Below, one piece after another: positions 28,133-37,380 of a stretch of 64,000 bases of DNA; positions within the stretch are counted from its first letter, which is position 1; each line of letters opens with the position of its first letter. Both the position numbers and the translations under genes were made by a program. Source of the stretch: Burkholderia cepacia (GTDB lineage: Bacteria > Pseudomonadota > Gammaproteobacteria > Burkholderiales > Burkholderiaceae); NCBI RefSeq assembly GCF_001718835.1, contig NZ_CP013442.1, positions 310,001 to 374,000 of the forward strand, given 5' to 3'. Below the pieces are notes generated by a model, which had not been told where the DNA came from, searched no databases, and worked only from the letters and a program-made list of their open reading frames with translations.

Positions 28133-28924
28133 CATCGCTCGATCGAGGTTCAACGAGCCTTGCCAGATTCGCATTGATTCGCTCTCCATAGCGAATCGGC
28201 AAATTGATTCGACAAAGAAACGTATGATGCATCAGGCATTTTCTTCGCGCGACGCCTCGCCCATCCCGGACTCCCCCGGAGTCCCGTCTGGACACGCGAT
28301 CAGATCCAGCCGCGTGCCTCGGATAAGCCAGACGGGCTTACGGCCTTCGACAACCACGCTCCCGTCGAGGGCCGCTTTCTCTTTCCACGCTTCACACCAC
28401 CGCCAAATTCCCGTTTGGCTCTCTCTATTGGCCGGTGGCTTCGCCGCGGGCGCTACTCCGGCGAGATGCGCTCACGGCACCTTTTATTCCATGCCGATCG
28501 ACGCGGGGCGGCGTCCGCATCGGCGATCGCCGCGTCGTGCGCAACGCACGAGGCTTCGCCAATCACACGGGGAGTGACGACAATGCTGAACTGTATGAAC
28601 GCGATCTGGACACCGACGAGCCGAACACCACCCGATGGCCGCCGCCGGCGCAGGAACGGCGCGGTTGGCGGCGGCGCGAAATCGACGGCGCCGAGGAAGG
28701 CCCCTGCGCGCGCGTCGAGCGCGCAATGCCCCGCAAGCCGTTGCGCCGACGACACGAGCACAAGGCCGCCGCAGCCACTGCCTTCCAAGCGCCTGCATTG
28801 GCGGTCGAAGCGGCTATGAGCGACGCCAATCCATATTTGGAACTGACGTCGGAAATTGTCACGGAGCGGTGCGTGTGAATCCTCTGACGGTCAGACTGCT
28901 CGATCGCACAAAATCTGTATTCCT
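28133..28924. other. Long intergenic region, no gene recognised
   Basis: Almost 800 bases lie between the plus-strand importer operon and the minus-strand H-NS gene, which converge here. Composition is mixed and open frames on both strands (for example 28224-28577 and 28435-28878 plus) translate to Arg/Pro-rich, low-complexity sequence without recognisable domains. I see no RNA gene, repeat or attachment site. Confidence 0.45.
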
Positions 28925-29230
28925 CTATGACGACGTCTCGATCAAAAACAACTCACGATCGCGGCCGGCGATCCAGCGAGGCGCCCGTCCGCGTCCGCTC
29001 CAGACGGCGCCGGATACAGGGTCACGATATTTTGCCGTGGCCGGAGCGCGACGCTTGACCCGGCGTGACCTGCGTTGAATATCAGCAAACAGATCTTCGG
29101 GTCTCAGATCGAACTCGGCAATTATTTTCTGAATTTCATTTACGGCACCCTGCACTTCCTTCTTGCGCGCAATTTCAGCCTGGGCTTGAAGCGTTCGTAT
29201 CCTGGTTTTCAGATCCAGATAGGCAGACAT
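28925..29230 (-). CDS. H-NS family nucleoid-associated protein
   Basis: This 101-residue protein has an N-terminal coiled oligomerisation segment (1-50, KTRIRTLQAQAEIARKKEV). Its C-terminal H-NS DNA-binding motif is KYRDPVSGAVWSGRGRAP, where the family consensus is close to KYRDP-x-TG-x-TWSGRGRAP. Such proteins silence AT-rich or horizontally acquired DNA, and Burkholderia encodes many paralogues. GGGGAAG lies 4 bases before the ATG. It follows the CitE-like gene by 70 bases on the same strand, so it could be the last gene of that operon. Confidence 0.93.
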   Translation of the reverse strand: MSAYLDLKTRIRTLQAQAEIARKKEVQGAVNEIQKIIAEFDLRPEDLFADIQRRSRRVKRRAPATAKYRDPVSGAVWSGRGRAPRWIAGRDRELFLIETSS

Positions 29231-29299
29231 ATCACTTCCCCTGAATTAATAAACTCTTTCAATTCGCCGCCATTCGGCCATTGCGATTTCGGCGGTGCG

Positions 29300-30106
29300 T
29301 CATTGGCTGGATGCCGCCGCGATTTCGATGGCTTTGAGAACGATCGGTTTGTCGACCATCTTTCCATCCACCACGATCGCTTCTCCGCCACTTGCCCGAG
29401 CCGCCCCTACGACTCGATGCGCCCATTCCATTTCCGCCTCGGAATAGGCAAACCCCGCATGCACGGCCCGGATCTGCGCCGGGTGAATGCACGCCTTTCC
29501 TCGAAAGCCCAGGCTGCGGGCCCGTCTAGCGTCGCGCTCCAGCACACCGGCATCGTTGATCGACGTGACGACACCGTCGATGGGTGGCGCGATGCCGGCA
29601 ATTCTGGAGACGAGCACCAGCTTTGATCGGAAGTACAGCAGTTCGTCGCCGTCGCCTTCGATTCCGACATCGAGTTGAAAGTCGATGGTTCCGAACATGA
29701 GTCGGTCGACGTGCGGCGCGCGCGCGATCTCGTTCAACGACGCGAAGGCGCGGCCGGTTTCGATGATCGGCACGACCCTCAATGCCGGGTGCGCATTCCC
29801 GACTGCGCGGCGGATGGCATCGGCACACTCCACCTTTGGAATGACGAGGCCGCAGACGCGTTCATCGGACGCGAACGCAGCGACATCCTCGTCGAACCAC
29901 GGGGTTTCGTCGGCGTTGATTCGAACATGGACGGCACGAGCCGCTGGCGATAGCCACTGTTGAATCTCCGCTCGTGCAACCGCCTTTTCATCCGATGGAA
30001 CGGCGTCTTCCAGATCAATCACGACAACGTCGGCGCCGGACTGCACCGCCTTCGCGAAACGATCGGGGCGATTCCCCGGAACAAATAGCCAGGAACGGGA
30101 CCGCAT
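29300..30106 (-). CDS. CitE-like acyl-CoA lyase (HpcH/HpaI aldolase family)
   Basis: This 268-residue TIM-barrel protein shows family marks: SWLFVPGNRPDRFAKA at the start, the metal-binding VVIDLEDAVPSDEK, the Glu of PIIETGRAF, and GFRGKACIHPAQI near the C-terminus. Members cleave malyl-CoA, citramalyl-CoA or related thioesters to acetyl-CoA plus a 2-oxo acid. It stands 22 bases after a class III CoA-transferase and downstream of a 2-hydroxycarboxylate transporter. I infer cleavage of an imported, CoA-activated hydroxy acid. Confidence 0.9.
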   Translation of the reverse strand: MRSRSWLFVPGNRPDRFAKAVQSGADVVVIDLEDAVPSDEKAVARAEIQQWLSPAARAVHVRINADETPWFDEDVAAFASDERVCGLVIPKVECADAIRRAVGNAHPALRVVPIIETGRAFASLNEIARAPHVDRLMFGTIDFQLDVGIEGDGDELLYFRSKLVLVSRIAGIAPPIDGVVTSINDAGVLERDARRARSLGFRGKACIHPAQIRAVHAGFAYSEAEMEWAHRVVGAARASGGEAIVVDGKMVDKPIVLKAIEIAAASSQ

Positions 30107-30127
30107 GTATCTCTCTCCCTCTGTCTG

Positions 30128-31306
30128 TCAGATTGCGCTCGTTGCGCGCATTTGCCGAATCTGGCTGCCGGTGAAGCCAAGCTCTCCCAAGATTGCATCG
30201 GTGTGCTCACCGAGCGATGGAACGGCACGCAGCGCAGGCGGGCTGGACGCATCCGCGCCAGGCGGCAGGAGAACCGGGACGAGCCCTTTTTCAGTCGAGA
30301 CACTTGCCCAGCGATTCCGGGCCGCAAGCTGCGGATGCGTCCACACTTCCTGCATGTCGTTCAGATGTGCATTTGCAATGCCGGCCGCGTCCAGCCGATT
30401 GGTCAATTCTTCCGCGGTCAGGGACGAAAAGGTTTCCGTGATGAGGGCGGCCAGCTCCGCGCGATGCTCGATACGTTGCGAGTTCGATGCGAACCGACGG
30501 TCATCGGCGAGCAGCGGAAGATCGAGCACATCGCTGCAGAACGCCTTCCATTCCCGTTCATGCTGCAAACCGAGGATGACCGTCTTCCCATCTCCGGTGG
30601 CGAACGGCCCGTACGGGAAAATCGTCGCGTGGGATGCGCCTGATCGCGAAGGCGGGGGCTGGCCGTCGATGGCGTAATACATCGGGAAACCCATCCACTC
30701 GACCATCGATTCGAGCATCGAAACGTCGATACGGCACCCGCGCCCGGTCCTTTGACGGTTGAACAGCGCAGAGAGGATGTTCGTGTACGCATACATTCCA
30801 GTCGCAATGTCGGCGATCGAACATCCCGCCTTTGCAGGCGAATCCGGCGTGCCTGTGATCGACAGGAGACCCGCTTCGCTCTGGATCAGCAGATCGTAGG
30901 CCTTCTTGTCGCGATAGGGCCCGTCCGGACCATAGCCCGAGATCCCGCAGACGATGAGATCGGGAAAGCTCGCGCTCAGGGTTTCGTAGTCGAGACCAAG
31001 GCGATCGGCGGCCCCAGGGGCAAGATTCTGGATAAACACGTCGGCGCCGGCGAGGAGACGCATCAGCACTTCGTGCGCGACGGGTTGTTTCAGATCGAGC
31101 GTCAGGCTCTCCTTGGAGCGGTTCGCCCAGACAAAGCTCGAAGACATGCCCGATACGCGCTCGTCGTACGCACGAGCGAAATCACCTGCATTCGGTCGCT
31201 CGATCTTGATCACGCGTGCGCCGAGATCCGCGAGCTGACGCGAGCAGAATGGCGCCGCGATCGCGTGCTCGAGCGCTATCACGGTAACCCCTTCAAGCGG
31301 ATGCAT
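30128..31306 (-). CDS. Class III (CaiB/BaiF) CoA-transferase
   Basis: The 392-residue protein has the class III CoA-transferase layout. An N-terminal LEGVTVIALEHAIAAPFCSR is followed by LIVCGISGYGPDGPY. The likely catalytic Asp lies in the conserved region near GCSIADIATGMYAYTNIL. These enzymes move CoA from a donor such as succinyl-CoA to a carboxylic acid. With the CitE-like lyase 22 bases downstream and the transporter upstream, it probably activates a 2-hydroxydicarboxylate such as malate or citramalate. GGAGAG lies 7 bases before the ATG. Confidence 0.9.
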   Translation of the reverse strand: MHPLEGVTVIALEHAIAAPFCSRQLADLGARVIKIERPNAGDFARAYDERVSGMSSSFVWANRSKESLTLDLKQPVAHEVLMRLLAGADVFIQNLAPGAADRLGLDYETLSASFPDLIVCGISGYGPDGPYRDKKAYDLLIQSEAGLLSITGTPDSPAKAGCSIADIATGMYAYTNILSALFNRQRTGRGCRIDVSMLESMVEWMGFPMYYAIDGQPPPSRSGASHATIFPYGPFATGDGKTVILGLQHEREWKAFCSDVLDLPLLADDRRFASNSQRIEHRAELAALITETFSSLTAEELTNRLDAAGIANAHLNDMQEVWTHPQLAARNRWASVSTEKGLVPVLLPPGADASSPPALRAVPSLGEHTDAILGELGFTGSQIRQMRATSAI

Positions 31307-31337
31307 TTCGGTACTCTCCCGGGATTGCTGCGTTGTA

Positions 31338-32720
31338 TCAGACGATCCGGGCGAGCACGAGAAGGCTGATCGTGATCGTGATCGCGCCGCCGATGCGGGT
31401 TGCGATCTGGGCGAACGGCATCAAACGCATCCGATTCGCCGCGCCAAGTATCGCGACGTCTCCTGTGCCGCCCATTCCACTATGCGTCCCCGTGACGATC
31501 GCGACGTCTATCGGGAACATCTTCATGCGATGTCCGACGAAGAAGCCCACACCCATCAATGAGGCGACGGTTGCGACGATGGTAAGGATCGTGGGAACGT
31601 TGAAGGCGTCGACGATCTTTTGCCACGGCGTGATGACTACCCCGACGGCAAAGAGGAGCGGATACGTGACGGCCTTCGCAAAAAACCGGTAGACGAATCC
31701 TGCGCCTCGCTCGAGAGACGGAGAGAACACGTATCCGATCTTGGCGGCGACCGCGAGCGTCAACATCGCGACCGGCCCCGGCAAACCGAATGCGCTTTGC
31801 GAGAGCATCCCGAGGAAATACAGGCACACCGCAATCAGGCCGGCCGCGGCGATGTCCGCGATATCGACTCGCGTGTCGTCTTGGCCGACGTTGCCGCCGG
31901 TCAGCGCGTCGTCTCCGGCGCGCATCAATTGCCCGTTTCCCGTCAGAGCGGGATATCGCTTGCCGAGCGTGTCGAGCAGGCCCGAAAAGACGATCGCGCA
32001 GATGTTGCCGAGCATCACGGCCGGCAGGGCCTGGGCAAGCAATTCGCCGGCCGGACGATTCAGCAGAGCGGCGTAACCGAGCGTCAGCGGAATGACGCCC
32101 TCGCCGACGCCGCCGGCCATCACCGGAATCACGACGAAGAAGACCGTATGAAACGGATCCATGCCGAGCAGCGTCCCTACCGCTCCACCCACCATGATCG
32201 CCACGATCGACCCCGCCGCGAGCGGTGCGAAGATCCGCAGGAATCCGCCGATCAACACCTTGCGGTCCATGCTCAAGATGCTTCCGACGATGATGCAGGC
32301 GATGAACAGATAGAGGATGTTGGCGGATTTCCAGAACTCGGATATCGGCTTCAGCAGCGCGAGCGGCAGCACCTTCGAGAACACCAGGTACGACGGCAGG
32401 ATGGTCGACAGAATGACCGGCCCGCCGATGCTGCGGAATACCGGAATGCGGTTGCCGAGCTCGAAACAGGTAAAGCCGCAAACCGCGAGACAGGCAATCA
32501 TCGGCGCGAGTTCGGCCGATAGCTTGCCCATTGCCGCGAAAGCGAATATGGAGAACGCAAGCACGATGTGAACGGGTAGAGGAATGACTCCAATTCGCAC
32601 GTTCATCAGCTTGCGCCACGCTTCGCCAATCCCGCTCAGGCGCGAAACACGCCCGATTTCGCGATCCCGGCTTGCGGCTTGCTGAACATAGACTCCTCGG
32701 ACTTTCGTGGTTTCATTCAT
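31338..32720 (-). CDS. 2-hydroxycarboxylate transporter (2HCT/CitS family)
   Basis: This inner-membrane carrier has about 460 residues. It shows the paired re-entrant GGxG motifs of the 2HCT family: MAGGVGEGVIPL in the first half and GTHSGMGGTGDVAIL in the second. Family members import citrate, malate or citramalate with Na+ or H+. I use the ATG at 32720; the open frame extends further to 32828 but has no ribosome-binding site there. It leads the transporter, CoA-transferase, lyase operon and is divergent from a LysR gene. Confidence 0.92.
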   Translation of the reverse strand: MNETTKVRGVYVQQAASRDREIGRVSRLSGIGEAWRKLMNVRIGVIPLPVHIVLAFSIFAFAAMGKLSAELAPMIACLAVCGFTCFELGNRIPVFRSIGGPVILSTILPSYLVFSKVLPLALLKPISEFWKSANILYLFIACIIVGSILSMDRKVLIGGFLRIFAPLAAGSIVAIMVGGAVGTLLGMDPFHTVFFVVIPVMAGGVGEGVIPLTLGYAALLNRPAGELLAQALPAVMLGNICAIVFSGLLDTLGKRYPALTGNGQLMRAGDDALTGGNVGQDDTRVDIADIAAAGLIAVCLYFLGMLSQSAFGLPGPVAMLTLAVAAKIGYVFSPSLERGAGFVYRFFAKAVTYPLLFAVGVVITPWQKIVDAFNVPTILTIVATVASLMGVGFFVGHRMKMFPIDVAIVTGTHSGMGGTGDVAILGAANRMRLMPFAQIATRIGGAITITISLLVLARIV

Positions 32721-32904
32721 TATTATTCCCAGGCCAATTTTTTTAAGAGCGCATAATATTCCGAATGAGCGATGGAGCGGAAATACTGTTATTGGATAGG
32801 GGTATAGAAAAAACCAATATCCCTCCACAAAAATAGACGAGCGTAGTCAATGGCTCGATTTATTCACTTTTTGTAAATAGAAAATCGGATTCGGCATCGC
32901 CTTC

Positions 32905-33840
32905 ATGGACCTCAAACAATTGCGCAATTTCGTCGCTATCGTGGATAGCGGCAGCTTGTCCAGGGCAGCATATATTCTCGCGGTCGCTCAGCCGTCCTTA
33001 AGTCAGCAGCTCCGTGCCCTCGAAGAGGAGCTCGGGACGCAACTCGTGCAACGGAGCGCGCAAGGGGTCACGCCGACCGACGGCGGCATGACCCTGTATC
33101 GTCATGCGCGGAACGTACTGCGGCAGATCGAGCACATCCGCCGTGACGTCAAGGAAGGCGGGAATGCCGAGTCCGGGAGTGTTTCTGTCGGGTTCCCGAC
33201 GACGATTGCCACGATCCTGGGTGTTCCGCTCTTCAAGCGCCTGCGGCAGCGCTACCCGGGCATTCGGTTCCAGATGTTCGAGAGCCTGAGCGGATACATC
33301 AGCGAGCTGCTGCTGAACGGGCGCCTGGATCTCGCCGTGCTGTTTCGGGAGTCCGAGACCGCCGGCATGTCGGTTTCCCCCCTCTTCGACGAGAGCCTTT
33401 ATGTGATCGGACACGGCCTGCCGGGAGAAGACGATGGCTCGTGCCCATTGTCGCAACTGGCGAATCTCCCGATCGTTGCGCCGAGCTCGCCGAACGGGCT
33501 GCGATTGTTGATCGAACGGGCGTTTGCGCAGGCCGGAGTCGAATTGAACATTGCAGCCGACATCGATTCATTGCCGGCAGAGCTCGAAATCGCGCATACG
33601 GGCGACGCGTATGCAATCCTGCCGTCGTCCGTTCTGTCGACGCGAGACGCGGGAAACCGGCCGCCAGCCAGGCGAATCGTCGATCCGGAGATCCGTCGGC
33701 CGGTCAGCTTGTGCTGGTCGAATACCCTGCCGGTCAGTCCCGCAGCGCTGGCGGTGCGTAGGTGCATTGCCGAGCTCGTGTTCGAGTTGCACGAATCCGG
33801 GAAATGGCCCGGCATTACGTTGCGTTCTGCATTGCAATAG
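32905..33840 (+). CDS. LysR-family regulator of the hydroxycarboxylate operon
   Basis: The protein has 311 residues. A winged HTH (residues 1-60: LRNFVAIVDSGSLSRAAY then QPSLSQQLRALEEELG) is followed by a LysR substrate-binding domain (about 90-300). It resembles the NAC/CbbR-like group. It is divergent from the 2HCT transporter gene across about 185 AT-rich bases, which fits local activation in response to the transported acid or its CoA ester. Confidence 0.9.
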   Translation: MDLKQLRNFVAIVDSGSLSRAAYILAVAQPSLSQQLRALEEELGTQLVQRSAQGVTPTDGGMTLYRHARNVLRQIEHIRRDVKEGGNAESGSVSVGFPTTIATILGVPLFKRLRQRYPGIRFQMFESLSGYISELLLNGRLDLAVLFRESETAGMSVSPLFDESLYVIGHGLPGEDDGSCPLSQLANLPIVAPSSPNGLRLLIERAFAQAGVELNIAADIDSLPAELEIAHTGDAYAILPSSVLSTRDAGNRPPARRIVDPEIRRPVSLCWSNTLPVSPAALAVRRCIAELVFELHESGKWPGITLRSALQ

Positions 33841-33885
33841 TCATACGCGATAATCGGCGGTTCCCGATCCTTGCCGGAACCCAGC

Positions 33886-35088
33886 ATGTCGACGTCCGAA
33901 CCGGTCTCCTCCGAACATTCGTGGTGGGGCGTATGGGCACTCACGCTCTCCGCCTTCATCTTCAATACCACCGAATTCGTGCCCGTCGCGCTGCTCAGCG
34001 CGATCGGCGACAGCCTGCACATGCCGGCGACCGACGTCGGCCTGATGCTGACGATCTACGCGTGGGCGGTGGCCGTGACGTCCCTGCCGCTGACGCTGGT
34101 GACCCGCACGATCGAACGTCGCAAGCTGCTGGCCGGGGTGCTCGTGCTGTTCATCGCCAGTCACGTCGTGACCGGCGTCGCGTGGAATTTCGCGGTGCTG
34201 ATGGTCGGCCGGCTGGGCATCGCGTGCGCGCATGCGATCTTCTGGTCGATCTCCATCTCGCTGGCGGTGAGGCTGGCGCCGCCGCAGAAAAAGAGCCGCG
34301 CGCTCGGCCTGCTTGCCACGGGAACATCGATCGCGATGGTGGCCGGCATTCCGCTCGGGCGCGTGGTGGGCGAGACGTTCGGCTGGCGGGTCACGTTCCT
34401 GATCATCGCCGGCGCGGCGGGCGTCGCGTTGCTGCTGCTGCGCACGACGCTGCCCGCGCTGCCGAGCCAGCGGACGGGCTCGCTCGCCAGCCTGCCCTCC
34501 CTGCTGCGCAACCCGACGCTGATCCTGCTCTACCTGCTCACGATTCTCGTCGTGTCCGCGCACTTCACTTCGTACACGTACATCGAACCGTTCCTCCAGC
34601 ACGTCGGCCATGCGAGCGAAAGCGGCATCACGACCCTGCTGATCCTGTTCGGCATCGCCGGCATACCGGCCGCGATCTGCTTCAACCGCCTCTATCCGCA
34701 CCGGCCGGCGCAATTCCTGCTGGCGTCGATCGTCGTCATCGCGTCCTGCCTGCTGATCCTGTTCCCCAGCGCGCTCAGCGTCGTCACGCTATCGGTTCAC
34801 ACCGTGGTCTGGGGCGGCGCGATCATCTGCTTCGGCCTTGCAATGCAGGCATGGGTGCTGAAACTGGCGCCGGACGCGACCGATCTCGCCGTCTCGATCT
34901 TTTCCGCGCTCTACAACGTCGGGATCGGTGCAGGGGCGCTGCTGGGCAACCACATCGCGCGCGACTTCGGACTCGCGTGGATCGGCACGTTCGGCGGCAT
35001 CGTCGGCGGGCTCGGCGTCGGCGTATGCTGGCTGGCGTTGCGCGTGCATGCGAGGAGAGCGGCGCCGAATCCCGCATCGCTCGCGTAG
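33886..35088 (+). CDS. MFS exporter (SotB/AraJ-like)
   Basis: This protein of about 400 residues has twelve predicted membrane helices. The early segment LSAFIFNTTEFVPVALLSAIG and the MFS loop TRTIERRKLL resemble the sugar-efflux/drug-exporter group (SotB, AraJ). I take the ATG at 33886 rather than the TTG at 33871. It starts 45 bases after the LysR stop and is followed 8 bases after its own stop by a truncated AraC-type gene. Substrate unknown. Confidence 0.88.
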   Translation: MSTSEPVSSEHSWWGVWALTLSAFIFNTTEFVPVALLSAIGDSLHMPATDVGLMLTIYAWAVAVTSLPLTLVTRTIERRKLLAGVLVLFIASHVVTGVAWNFAVLMVGRLGIACAHAIFWSISISLAVRLAPPQKKSRALGLLATGTSIAMVAGIPLGRVVGETFGWRVTFLIIAGAAGVALLLLRTTLPALPSQRTGSLASLPSLLRNPTLILLYLLTILVVSAHFTSYTYIEPFLQHVGHASESGITTLLILFGIAGIPAAICFNRLYPHRPAQFLLASIVVIASCLLILFPSALSVVTLSVHTVVWGGAIICFGLAMQAWVLKLAPDATDLAVSIFSALYNVGIGAGALLGNHIARDFGLAWIGTFGGIVGGLGVGVCWLALRVHARRAAPNPASLA

Positions 35089-35096
35089 CGGAACGG

Positions 35097-35540
35097 ATGC
35101 GCGCTGCCGTAAGCGGTCGACCTGCGGCAGCGGCACATCGAATCCCGCCCGTCCCGCGCCTGCCCTCGCTGATCCTCGACGAGATCGAAATCGCGCCGCT
35201 GCTGTCGCTGCATGTGCCGATGCCGCGCCATCCGGCACTCGCCGCGCTGTGCACGCAGCTGATCAACGACCCGTCGTTGGCCGTCACGCTGCAGTCGTGG
35301 GCGCGCGACGCGCACATGAACGAGCGCACGCTCGCCCGCACGTTCAAGCGCGAGACGGGCATGACGCACGGCGCATGGTGCCGCCATGCGCGATTGCTGC
35401 TGAGCCTGCCGCGCCTCGCGGCCGGCATGCCGATCCTCGAACTCGCGCTCGAGCACGGCTACGACAGCCCGAGCGCGTTCGCGGCGATGTTCCGCAAGGC
35501 GCTCGGCGTGCCACCGAGCGAGTACTTCCGGCGGCGATGA
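35097..35540 (+). CDS. AraC-type HTH protein lacking its sensor domain
   Basis: The 147-residue frame contains only the C-terminal half of an AraC regulator: a short LSLHVPMPRHPALAAL linker, then two HTH motifs (WARDAHMNERTLARTFKRE and LELALEHGYDSPSAFAAMFR). In full-length relatives a cupin-type sensor of about 150 residues comes first. Here the upstream DNA encodes the MFS exporter instead. It is either a truncated remnant or a constitutive DNA-binding protein co-expressed with the exporter. Confidence 0.65.
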   Translation: MRAAVSGRPAAAAHRIPPVPRLPSLILDEIEIAPLLSLHVPMPRHPALAALCTQLINDPSLAVTLQSWARDAHMNERTLARTFKRETGMTHGAWCRHARLLLSLPRLAAGMPILELALEHGYDSPSAFAAMFRKALGVPPSEYFRRR

Positions 35541-35582
35541 GCGCCACTACTCGATGCGCGTACGGGTGGCCGCGACGTCCGC

Positions 35583-36326
35583 TCAGGCGACGCCGCCGTT
35601 CGCGCGCAATACCTGCGCGTTGATCCATGCGCCGTCCGGCCCCGCGAGGAACGCGACGGCGCCGGCGATGTCGTCGGGCTGGCCGAGCCGTTCGAGCGGC
35701 GGCATCTTCGCGAACTGCGCAATCTGTTCGTCGGTCTTGCCGTTCAGGAACAGCTCGGTCGCGACCGGCCCCGGCGCGACGCAGTTCACCGTGATGCGGC
35801 GGCCGCGCAGCTCCTTCGCGAACACGCGCGTAAATGCTTCGACCGCCGCCTTCGTCCCGTTGTAGATCGCGTAACCCGGCAGATTCAGCGCGAGCGTCGT
35901 GCTCGACAGGTTGACGATCCGGCCGCCGTCGTTCATGTGTGCGGCGGCTTCGCGCAGCATGTTGAACACGCCGCCGACGTTGATCGCAAACATCCGCTCG
36001 AACAGTTCGTCGCTGGTTTCCGCGAGCGGCGCGGTCTTGAGGATGCCCGCGTTGTTGACGAGCACGTCGACCTTGCCGAGCTGCTGCTCGACCGTGTCGT
36101 ACAGGCGGCGCACGTCGTCGGCCTTCGATACGTCGCCGCGCACGGCGACGGCCCGGCCGCCTTCCCGCGCGAGCTCGGTGGCCAGCGCATCCGCGTCGGC
36201 GGCGCCGGACGCGTAGTTGATCGCGACGGCAAAGCCGTCGCGTGCGAGGCGGCGCGCGATGGTCGCGCCGATGCCGCGGGATGCGCCGGTCACGATCGCG
36301 ACGCCGGCGTGGTGTGCTGCGCTCAT
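35583..36326 (-). CDS. Short-chain dehydrogenase/reductase
   Basis: This 247-residue classical SDR has cofactor motif TGASRGIG, NNAG, a Ser in NLSST, and the catalytic YxxxK as YAIYNGTK. It uses NAD(P)(H) to reduce or oxidise an unknown carbonyl/alcohol. AGGAGA lies 6 bases before the ATG at 36326. A LysR gene is divergent, separated by about 120 bases, and probably controls it. Confidence 0.9.
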   Translation of the reverse strand: MSAAHHAGVAIVTGASRGIGATIARRLARDGFAVAINYASGAADADALATELAREGGRAVAVRGDVSKADDVRRLYDTVEQQLGKVDVLVNNAGILKTAPLAETSDELFERMFAINVGGVFNMLREAAAHMNDGGRIVNLSSTTLALNLPGYAIYNGTKAAVEAFTRVFAKELRGRRITVNCVAPGPVATELFLNGKTDEQIAQFAKMPPLERLGQPDDIAGAVAFLAGPDGAWINAQVLRANGGVA

Positions 36327-36447
36327 CGGAATCTCCTGTTTGGGTGGGAACGTGAGCGACATGATGACCGGCATCGGAACTGAGATAATTAGCACAGTTT
36401 CGCCATCGCTATTCCATTTGCTTCAACGATAGGCCGACGAGCATCTC

Positions 36448-37356
36448 ATGGATCGATTTCAGGAAATGCAGGCTTTCGTGCGAACCGCCGAGCGCAACAG
36501 CTTTTCGCGGGCCGCCGACGACCTCGACATCCCGCGCGCGACGATCACCAACCTGATCAAGCGGCTCGAGCTGCGGCTGGGCACGCGCCTGCTCGAGCGC
36601 ACCACGCGCCAGGTGCGTCTCACGCACGACGGCGAGGCCTACTACCACCGCTGCGTGCGCCTGCTCGCGGACATCGACGAAGCGGAGGGCGCGTTTCGCG
36701 ACGCGATGCCCAAGGGGCTGCTGGTCGCGAACCTGCAGGGCACGCTGGCGCGGCACTTCGTGGTGCCGGCGCTGCCCGCGTTCCTGTCGCGCTATCCGGA
36801 CTTGCGGCTGCATATCGGCGAGGACGACAGGCTGGTCGACCTCGTGCGAGAAGGCGTCGACTGCGTGCTGCGCGCGGGCGTGCTGCGCGATTCGTCGCTG
36901 ATCGGGCGGCAGATCGCCGCAATGGAGCAGGTCACGGTCGCCAGTCCGGCCTATCTCGAACGGTTCGGCGAGCCGGCGACGCTCGCGGACCTCGACGCGC
37001 ATTTCGCGGTCGATTACGTGTCGAGCGCGACCGGCAAGCCGGTGCCGCTCGAATTCACGGTCGACGGCGCCGTGGTCGAGGTCCGGATGCGCTCGACAAT
37101 TTCCGTGACGGGCGCGGACCTGTACACGGGTTCCGCGCTCGCGGGCGCCGGGCTGATCCAGGTGCCGCGCTACCGGATTGCCGGCGAGCTGGCGCACGGG
37201 CGGCTGAAGGTCGTGCTGCCCGCGTGTCCGCCGCCGCCGATGCCCGTGTCGGTGCTCTATCTGCACAGCCGGCAACAGTCGCCTCGCGTGCGGATTTTCG
37301 TGCAGTGGCTGGAGGAGGTATTTCGGCAGGTGCCTTATCAGGTCCGGCGCATCTGA
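36448..37356 (+). CDS. LysR-family regulator, CrgA/DmlR type
   Basis: This 302-residue protein has an N-terminal HTH (MQAFVRTAERNSFSRAADDL then RATITNLIKRLELRLG) and a periplasmic-binding-type effector domain. It belongs by pattern to the large group of LysR proteins beside SDR genes. The divergent SDR at 35583-36326 is the likely target. It converges with the LytTR response-regulator gene. Confidence 0.9.
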   Translation: MDRFQEMQAFVRTAERNSFSRAADDLDIPRATITNLIKRLELRLGTRLLERTTRQVRLTHDGEAYYHRCVRLLADIDEAEGAFRDAMPKGLLVANLQGTLARHFVVPALPAFLSRYPDLRLHIGEDDRLVDLVREGVDCVLRAGVLRDSSLIGRQIAAMEQVTVASPAYLERFGEPATLADLDAHFAVDYVSSATGKPVPLEFTVDGAVVEVRMRSTISVTGADLYTGSALAGAGLIQVPRYRIAGELAHGRLKVVLPACPPPPMPVSVLYLHSRQQSPRVRIFVQWLEEVFRQVPYQVRRI

Positions 37357-37380
37357 TGCGTGCCCAAGCCGCACGAACGC

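Noticed and set aside
28224..28878. Overlapping plus-strand frames in the 28 kb gap
   Set aside because: Arg/Pro-rich translations without domain or convincing start.
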